From a bacterium UBP8_UBA817 (lineage in GTDB: Bacteria; Margulisbacteria; Marinamargulisbacteria; SXXA01; SICP01), in contig CAMCZW010000003.1 of assembly GCA_945888435.1 (NCBI GenBank), forward strand, positions 1 through 64,000: DNA of 64,000 nucleotides, read 5' to 3'. The position numbers were made by a program, and so were the translations under genes. Positions within the stretch are counted from its first letter, which is position 1. Each line of letters begins with the position of its first letter. Of this stretch, positions 58,296 to 64,000 are shown piece by piece. The notes under the pieces were generated by a model. That model did no database searches and was not told the origin of the DNA. It worked only from the letters and a program-made list of their open reading frames with translations.

Positions 58296-60749
58296 ATGCT
58301 AACTAATTTAAGCCGTTGGATATTGATGGGATCCATTGCGCTTGTCTTGGTTGGCCCCCTATCTCTTTTTGCACTTTCTCCTGATCAACTTCGCTTAAAG
58401 GCTGGGTCTGTAGATTTTGATGAGGACCATCACGTATTGCGGGCATCATCGAATGTGGAATTATCTTTAGGGGAGACCAAGATTCAGGCACCTGCCCTAA
58501 AAATTGATACTAAACGCCATTGGCTATATGGATCTGGTGGTGTGGTGATTACCAGGGGTGATCATTCGGCCTATGCCAAAATTGCCTCATACAATATTGA
58601 TACCGGCGTTGCAGAACTTTGGGATGTGAGAGTATCCATTCATCCTCAGGACGTCCAAGAGACGGTTTATCTGTCCTCTAAGCACTTAATTGATGATGGT
58701 CATCACTACACTGGCGAAAAGGGTGTAATTACGAGCTGTAGCCTTCCTGAGCCTCATTACTATTTTAAGGCGTCTATATTTGATTATCGGCCGGATCATC
58801 GGATTATGGGTAAAAATGTTTTTTTATATTACCCCTTAGGATTTGTCCCATTTGGGCTTTACTCTCCTATTTATACCTTTGAATTGGGGAAGCGGCGGAT
58901 TATTTGGAATTTCCCGACGATTGGTGAAAAAAAGACACCTGGCTGGGGATGGTTTGTCCAAAATGTGGTGGATTATGATTACCGTAATGGTCATGAATCC
59001 AGTGTTCTTTTAGATTGGTATCAATCTAAGGGAATTGGGGTTGGAGTTCGTCATTATTATCAATTTGGGCCTCATGATGGGACGGCTTATTTTTATCAGC
59101 TTTCGGAACAGGATACAGGTAAGCTTAATGAGTCCTTGCAGTTAGACCATCGGTACAAGCTCAATGACTCGTGGTTACTGTCAGGGTATTACCGCACTAC
59201 TGATGCTGAACGGATTAATTCATCGGGTCGGATTCATTTAGATTCTCATGGAGTTAAGGCGACTTACGACAATATGGGGAGTTATTTTGATGCAGGGATT
59301 GATCAAAGCGAAAATTTTATCCAACGCTTAAAATCAATGTCACTTCAATCTACACATCGATTTAATCAAGATCCTATCTATACGTTTCGTCATTTTCAAT
59401 CTGATAATTTGGTGGTTAAAGCCCGTACTTTTGATACTCAATTTTCTCATTATCTAAAATTACCGGCAGAACAAAATATGATCACCACGCTTCAATATCA
59501 GGGACGGGAAGGGATTTTATCTAATGCGGCCCGGATGGATAATCAGCTTCAAGCAACGACTGTATTTTCTAAAATTATTTCTCCCCAATGGAAAGCCACT
59601 TTAACTGTGGATCATTTATTTGATTTGGATTCTAATCGTGTCACTGGGGATTTGCGTAACTTTTTTTATAAACTTCCTGAGGTTAAAGTGACATATTCTC
59701 CTCTCTCAATTAAGGGCTATACGTTAACCTCAGCATTGACTGTTGCAAGGTATCAAGAACATCGTATTGTTGGATCTAGCCTTTCTAAATTTCCATCAAA
59801 TTCTGAATTTGAAGGCCAGCCAAACACTTATATTTTCAAGCAAACACTTTATAAACAGTGGACTCCGTTTTCGGATAAAACGATCTTTTCATTAAACTCT
59901 GCTTTTGATCAGTTTTTATTTAAAACACCTGGATTTTCTCTCTTCGAGAGCGACTCGTTTTATCAATTTAATATTAAGCCTTCGTATGAATATAAAGCGT
60001 CTCGGTTTATACAATTAAAAACGGATTACAACCGGACTTATATCCCTCAAAATGGGAATTCTCCTTTTATTAGTCAATTTAAAAATGGTGTGGTTGAAGT
60101 CAATCAGATTAATCAAAGTATTGTATTTTTTTATGACTCTCCAGATCGGTATTCTTGGACTCATTCTGTAGGATATGACTATATTCGGGATTACTATACG
60201 CCTTATGCGACCTCGATTTTGGTGAGGCCTAATTCCTCAGCGTCATTTCGCTTGAGTACAGGTGCCGATATTAATCATCTCCAGGATTATCTTAAAGATC
60301 GTGACAATGAAGTGGCCAGCTTTCAAGATTCTGGCATTTTTAGAGCTTTTATTTGGGATGTTGCGTATACACCTAGTAAAAATATGGGGATTAGTCTTCA
60401 TCATTCTCAAAATGTGAATAAGGGGACGATTAATAACTCTAGTTTTACAGTGTCGTTACCATTTGGGCATAGCTCAGAGTATGCGTGGGCGTTTGAAAGT
60501 GACTTTGTGTACGATGTCCCGGATCATACTAGATCTTATGTATTTGAGAGTTATCATATGCAAACATTAGGAATCTCAAAACAAAATCACTGCCGAAAAA
60601 TAAAATTTAGCTATAATAAACTACGTGATGAATATCAACTCCTCTTTACAATTTTGGCATTCCCTAAAGACTCTTTCGGATTTAAGAAAAATCAAAATGT
60701 CACAACCTTTGAAGGGTTCTTTGATAAGACCTCTCAGGAGCGCTTTTGA
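58296..60749 (+). CDS. lptD: LPS assembly protein LptD-like outer-membrane barrel
   Basis: This 817-residue protein has a signal peptide (IALVLVGPLSLFA, cleaved near residue 27), an LptA/OstA-like N-terminal domain (LRLKAGSVDFDEDHHVLRAS, VELSLGETKIQAPALKID) and a long beta-barrel of alternating aromatic strands. It would insert lipopolysaccharide into the outer leaflet. The divergent barrel makes LptD the best but not certain identity. GTG 58293 is an alternative start three bases upstream. Confidence 0.87.
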   Translation: MLTNLSRWILMGSIALVLVGPLSLFALSPDQLRLKAGSVDFDEDHHVLRASSNVELSLGETKIQAPALKIDTKRHWLYGSGGVVITRGDHSAYAKIASYNIDTGVAELWDVRVSIHPQDVQETVYLSSKHLIDDGHHYTGEKGVITSCSLPEPHYYFKASIFDYRPDHRIMGKNVFLYYPLGFVPFGLYSPIYTFELGKRRIIWNFPTIGEKKTPGWGWFVQNVVDYDYRNGHESSVLLDWYQSKGIGVGVRHYYQFGPHDGTAYFYQLSEQDTGKLNESLQLDHRYKLNDSWLLSGYYRTTDAERINSSGRIHLDSHGVKATYDNMGSYFDAGIDQSENFIQRLKSMSLQSTHRFNQDPIYTFRHFQSDNLVVKARTFDTQFSHYLKLPAEQNMITTLQYQGREGILSNAARMDNQLQATTVFSKIISPQWKATLTVDHLFDLDSNRVTGDLRNFFYKLPEVKVTYSPLSIKGYTLTSALTVARYQEHRIVGSSLSKFPSNSEFEGQPNTYIFKQTLYKQWTPFSDKTIFSLNSAFDQFLFKTPGFSLFESDSFYQFNIKPSYEYKASRFIQLKTDYNRTYIPQNGNSPFISQFKNGVVEVNQINQSIVFFYDSPDRYSWTHSVGYDYIRDYYTPYATSILVRPNSSASFRLSTGADINHLQDYLKDRDNEVASFQDSGIFRAFIWDVAYTPSKNMGISLHHSQNVNKGTINNSSFTVSLPFGHSSEYAWAFESDFVYDVPDHTRSYVFESYHMQTLGISKQNHCRKIKFSYNKLRDEYQLLFTILAFPKDSFGFKKNQNVTTFEGFFDKTSQERF

Positions 60750-61450
60750 TGCATAGATTTCTAGGTTTGTTTATTTTGATCTGTTTTATTGGGGGGTGTG
60801 CGAATACCGCTCAGACGGATATTCAGGATATCCGGATAGTTCAAGTCACACTTAAATTTAGGGGTGGTGTGGATGTCGGTCAGTATCAGTACTATATTGC
60901 GCTTTCGGGAGTCACTCGTCCTTTAGTTCCGGAAATTCCTCCGGCAAAGTACTTTCCGACACCAGGGCGAACCTATAATGATGCTCATCCTGATTTTCAA
61001 AATCAAATAAACGCTATTTTGCCTTTTTATTCGAATTTTTTTGGGACATGGAGTGATTATATTGTGGTTGGCCGCCAAGGGATTTCTTTATTTAACTCAA
61101 GTAGTACCGGATTTACAGCAATTTCTGCTGACAATCATTTTAATTATTTAGCAAATCTAGCGTTTGATGGGACTTATGTCGTGACTGGATCCACGATGAT
61201 TATCCGGTTTCCGATGTCGTCGTTGTCTGCGGCAGCGGCGACCCAGCTTCACTACTCCATTTTTACGTCTGAAGTAACGGATTCTCCTGTGACCGAAGCG
61301 GGAACACTTCGGGATATTTTGCAGGATGCTCAAGCGGGAGAACTTGTGATCAATGTTGAGAAAAATGCTCAGATTGGGCCGTTTTTTGATTCGGAAGATA
61401 CCTCTGCGACTGCCTCGGATTTAGTTGAATGGTCAATCGACATATTATAA
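60749..61450 (+). CDS. Hypothetical lipoprotein
   Basis: This 233-residue protein has a short lipoprotein signal ending FIGGC (Cys about residue 17). The mature part is a soluble, beta-rich domain of unknown family. The ATG overlaps the lptD stop (TGATG), and the 3' end overlaps lnt, whose product acylates such lipoproteins. It may be an LptE-like partner of LptD by position, though no sequence evidence shows that. Confidence 0.82.
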   Translation: MHRFLGLFILICFIGGCANTAQTDIQDIRIVQVTLKFRGGVDVGQYQYYIALSGVTRPLVPEIPPAKYFPTPGRTYNDAHPDFQNQINAILPFYSNFFGTWSDYIVVGRQGISLFNSSSTGFTAISADNHFNYLANLAFDGTYVVTGSTMIIRFPMSSLSAAAATQLHYSIFTSEVTDSPVTEAGTLRDILQDAQAGELVINVEKNAQIGPFFDSEDTSATASDLVEWSIDIL

Positions 61451-62916
61451 GAATTTTATTAGCGATATTTTCAGGGATATTGGCGTTTTTGGCGTGTTCG
61501 CCTTATGGCCATGGGGGGATTGCGTATGTGGCGTTGATTCCGCTATTTATTTCTCTTGGATTTCCGATTCAATCGTCACGTCAGGCTTTTTGGACTCTGT
61601 TTATCTTTGGGCTTGTATTTATGGGCGGCATGTATGGCTGGGTCTTTTCACTTAAGGCCTGGGCGCCGTTGTGGGGCGTGAGCTTGGCTTGGATGGCGAT
61701 TATTGTATTTCAGGCACTTTTTTATGGGGTAGTGGGGTTGTTTACCTCTTGGGCATCGGTGCGATGGCAACTTGTGGCTTTTTTTTGTTTTTATTTAGGA
61801 TTTGAATGGATTCGCGAAATGATGGGGCCGATTGGGAGTTCTCTTGGACAATTGGGATATTCTCAAATATCCCTACTTCCGATAATGCAGACTGCGAGCC
61901 TTTGGGGGGTTATTGGAGTGAGCGGAATTGTGGTGCTTGGGAATTATATTTTATTTGCAGTCGGTTCTAATGTTATTAACCGATCATGGCCGTCTAAGTG
62001 GGTGGTGATTGCAATTTTAGCACTGATTGGATGTGGAATATGGGGACAGTATCGGTTGACTTCAATTCCTGTATCTAGCAACTCTATTCGAGTGGGAATT
62101 GTGCAGGGTAATCATCCGCAAGCTCTTAAATTTAGCCGCCATCGTCAGTGGGAAATTTGGCAGGATTATTTTCGGCTGATTTCGACACTTCCCCCTGTGG
62201 ATATTGTGTTATTACCAGAGACGGTAACGCCGGGGCTTAATTTAGGATTACGGTCTGTCATGACAACGCTTCGCGACTTGGCTTCTCGGGATTCCTCTAC
62301 CATTTTATTTGGGACACCCGTCAAAATGGATGGCTGCTATTACAATTCTATTGCGTCGGTAACCACAGAAGGCGCGGGCCCTGTGGTGTACCAAAAAACG
62401 AGGCTTATGCCGTTTGGAGAATATTGGCCATGTCGCTCTCTCTTTATTTCTCTGGGTCTTTCTGGAATTTTAAGCAATTGCGATTATACCAAAGCGCCTG
62501 CGCTAGTGCCGTGGAAGGTGGGATCGCTGGTTTATGGTCCGCTGGTATGCCTGGAGAGTATTTACTCAGAGTGTGCCCGCAGTCATGCTGAACAAGGCGC
62601 TCAGATGCTACTCAGCGTTGCGAATAATGGATGGTTTATCGGATCTAGGATTTCGGACACCCATTTGGCCATGACCCAAAGTCGGGCCATTGAAACAGGC
62701 CTACCGCTTATCCATGTCTCTAATCAGGGTATTTCTGGAATGTTTTCTAACCGGGGTGTGATGATTATGTCGATTCCTCAAGGTATTGCGGGTGTCGCGG
62801 CTAAGGAGCTTTCCCTCGTGACCAAGCCTACTTTTTTTGTCAAAGTAGGATATTATTTTGCGCCAGTTTTACTTGTGATTGGCGCTCTTTTAATTGCGAT
62901 TAAAAAAAGAGATTAG
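61429..62916 (+). CDS. lnt: Apolipoprotein N-acyltransferase
   Basis: Lnt adds the third acyl chain to lipoproteins at the periplasmic face of the inner membrane. The 495 residues include six to eight membrane helices in the first 210 residues and a C-terminal nitrilase domain. Catalytic residues are visible: Glu in VLLPETVTPG, Lys in YQKTRLMPFGEYWP and Cys in VCLESIYSE. It completes the LPS/lipoprotein block and converges with the fliG-like gene, overlapping by four bases. Confidence 0.95.
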   Translation: MVNRHIIRILLAIFSGILAFLACSPYGHGGIAYVALIPLFISLGFPIQSSRQAFWTLFIFGLVFMGGMYGWVFSLKAWAPLWGVSLAWMAIIVFQALFYGVVGLFTSWASVRWQLVAFFCFYLGFEWIREMMGPIGSSLGQLGYSQISLLPIMQTASLWGVIGVSGIVVLGNYILFAVGSNVINRSWPSKWVVIAILALIGCGIWGQYRLTSIPVSSNSIRVGIVQGNHPQALKFSRHRQWEIWQDYFRLISTLPPVDIVLLPETVTPGLNLGLRSVMTTLRDLASRDSSTILFGTPVKMDGCYYNSIASVTTEGAGPVVYQKTRLMPFGEYWPCRSLFISLGLSGILSNCDYTKAPALVPWKVGSLVYGPLVCLESIYSECARSHAEQGAQMLLSVANNGWFIGSRISDTHLAMTQSRAIETGLPLIHVSNQGISGMFSNRGVMIMSIPQGIAGVAAKELSLVTKPTFFVKVGYYFAPVLLVIGALLIAIKKRD

Positions 62917-63596
62917 AAACGGAATGCCCCTTCTTTATCCGGCGCGTTGCTTCCAGTATTTTTATCGTTGTCGCTATCAGGCGCAGATAGCTTTTTAAGT
63001 AGATTGGTAAAAATTTTGCCTGCTAAAGGGATTTTATCAATCTTACTTTCTTCTAACTGAGAGGTCACACTGGTGGGTAAATAGTCGGTCATTACTACGC
63101 GCTCTTCTTCATTCAGCTGGCTCATAAAGAAGGCGATGATTTGGCCTTTTTCTTTTTGTAATCGATTGCTGATTCGTGAAGCCTCTTCTGGCGTAAAGCG
63201 CATATTTGATTTTACGGGTTCAGCTGCTGTTTCTGAGAACGGTGAGGAGGAAGGTGAGCCAAATGGATCAGAGTCCATTTTTTGGAGGGGAGGTGAGGCT
63301 GGAGTTAGACCTGATTCTCCAAATTGATTAGAGCCGCTGCTACTTGGAGGTGCCGTATTGAAACTTTGTGGGCTATTCATAGTCGCACCAAAAGACCGAT
63401 TGGCTTTGCTATTGTCAATTTTACTCAGTACTTCGGACAAAATCATATTGCGAGTTTGACCATCGGTTTCTGCAGTTTCGCCTAAAATGGCCGTTATTTT
63501 TCTTCGGCTAGACTCCGATAATCTTTCTAGGATTTTAGATGAGTTTTCACCCAGCATTGATAGGACGACTTGTGCTTTTTCTAATCCACTGAGCAT
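62913..63596 (-). CDS. FliG-like protein lacking the C-terminal torque domain
   Basis: This 227-residue protein opens with LSGLEKAQVVLSMLGENSSKI, which matches the FliG N-terminal domain that binds FliF. After a disordered Ser/Pro/Gly linker (about residues 75-135) a second FliG-type helical segment follows (ISNRLQKEKGQIIAFFMSQL and RVVMTDYLPTSV). The FliG C-terminal domain, with the charged residues that meet MotA, is absent; normal FliG is about 335 residues. The ATG overlaps the fliF stop (TAATG), so the pair is coupled. It may be a FliG paralogue or a reduced FliG. Confidence 0.8.
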   Translation of the reverse strand: MLSGLEKAQVVLSMLGENSSKILERLSESSRRKITAILGETAETDGQTRNMILSEVLSKIDNSKANRSFGATMNSPQSFNTAPPSSSGSNQFGESGLTPASPPLQKMDSDPFGSPSSSPFSETAAEPVKSNMRFTPEEASRISNRLQKEKGQIIAFFMSQLNEEERVVMTDYLPTSVTSQLEESKIDKIPLAGKIFTNLLKKLSAPDSDNDKNTGSNAPDKEGAFRF

Positions 63597-64000
63597 TAGA
63601 AATCCTCCTCTGCAGTCTCATCTGACGATGAAATCCAATTTTCAAGCACTTCGGCAATCCACTCTGGATTGGTGGAGGCAATGTCATTGATTCTCGTAAT
63701 ATTTTGATTACTTGTTGTATCAATATCAAAATCAGTATCTTCGTTATCGTCCCTACCAAACTCTAACCCTTCATTGGCTAGTTTTCGTCTTCTAAGTCCC
63801 CATCTTATAACTAATCCCGTAACAATGGCTGCAAGAGCATACCCTGCCCATTTAATGTATTTTTTAATTGGTAGCGCTTTCTTTTGTAATCCTTCTAGAC
63901 GTTTAATCTCTTCTTCTGAAAAGGTGAGAAAATCGGCTTTAGATAAGGTGATGTTATCCCGTCCTTTAATATATCCAATTGAAGGTGCAATTGTTTTAAA
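63596..64000 (-). CDS. fliF: Flagellar MS-ring protein FliF, C-terminal part
   Basis: The last 134 codons are inside the window. The visible part has a membrane helix (YIKWAGYALAAIVTGLVIRWG), a basic then acidic cytoplasmic tail and the FliG-binding end TRINDIASTNPEWIAEVLENWI, which matches the FliF consensus NPExVAxxLxxW. FliF forms the flagellar (or related export) basal ring in the inner membrane. The stop overlaps the start of the fliG-like gene. Confidence 0.88.
   Translation of the reverse strand, partial: FKTIAPSIGYIKGRDNITLSKADFLTFSEEEIKRLEGLQKKALPIKKYIKWAGYALAAIVTGLVIRWGLRRRKLANEGLEFGRDDNEDTDFDIDTTSNQNITRINDIASTNPEWIAEVLENWISSSDETAEEDF

Overview
The window looks like a chromosomal segment of an uncultured diderm (outer-membrane) bacterium. 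Evidence for the envelope type is an LptF/LptG permease, an LptD-like barrel, Lnt, several lipoproteins and an ExbB-ExbD-TonB set. An S-layer-homology (SLH) protein, a c-di-AMP phosphodiesterase of the PgpH type, a very large NAD-glutamate dehydrogenase and a fliF-fliG pair occur alongside. This mix would suit a lineage near Cyanobacteria such as Margulisbacteria, but that placement is a guess from gene content. Codon use is AT-leaning and coding density is very high. Many genes overlap by 4-16 bases. No rRNA, tRNA or CRISPR array was seen, and no stretch over 300 bases lacks a gene or gene remnant.

Layout. 1-15 kb is almost all minus strand. It holds a housekeeping operon glyA-pheA-serS-arsR followed by a train of small unknown ORFs. 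Next come a cluster of toxin-antitoxin type genes (hepT-mntA plus a Fic protein) and trpS. Last is a dipeptide/oligopeptide ABC operon (dppA, dppB, dppC, dppD) into which two toxin-antitoxin units are inserted: hipA-hipB, and an orphan antitoxin with only the last codons of its RelE-like toxin. 15-31 kb is plus strand. It mixes a sugar-modification trio (epimerase, cupin, oxidoreductase) with large proteins of unknown family. Two of these are tandem paralogues carrying an OTU-type cysteine protease signature (DGDC plus a distant NHY), and the second is overlapped by ileS. A further large protein is split by an in-frame TAG.

31-44 kb holds coaX, a GDH-180-type glutamate dehydrogenase, miaA, pgpH, ybeY, a diacylglycerol or undecaprenol kinase, a CNNM/CBS protein, a 23S rRNA m5U methyltransferase, a DCC-family protein and a decayed lipoprotein gene. 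44-49 kb holds an ABC-F ATPase, a hemerythrin-Fur pair, rlmN and a LOG-family protein. 49-63 kb is an envelope block: ExbB/ExbD/TonB, two exported proteins, holB, a HIT hydrolase, rpsU, LptF/G, a TPR protein, LptD, a lipoprotein and Lnt. The right edge carries a FliG-like protein and the 3' end of fliF on the minus strand.

Two families of palindromic intergenic repeats are present. One copy supplies the ribosome binding site and GTG start of miaA, and the sister copy supplies the stop codon of rlmN. Several promoters sit so close to start codons that their mRNAs should be nearly leaderless. The strongest candidate for something undescribed is the pair of OTU-like proteins and the relatives around them.
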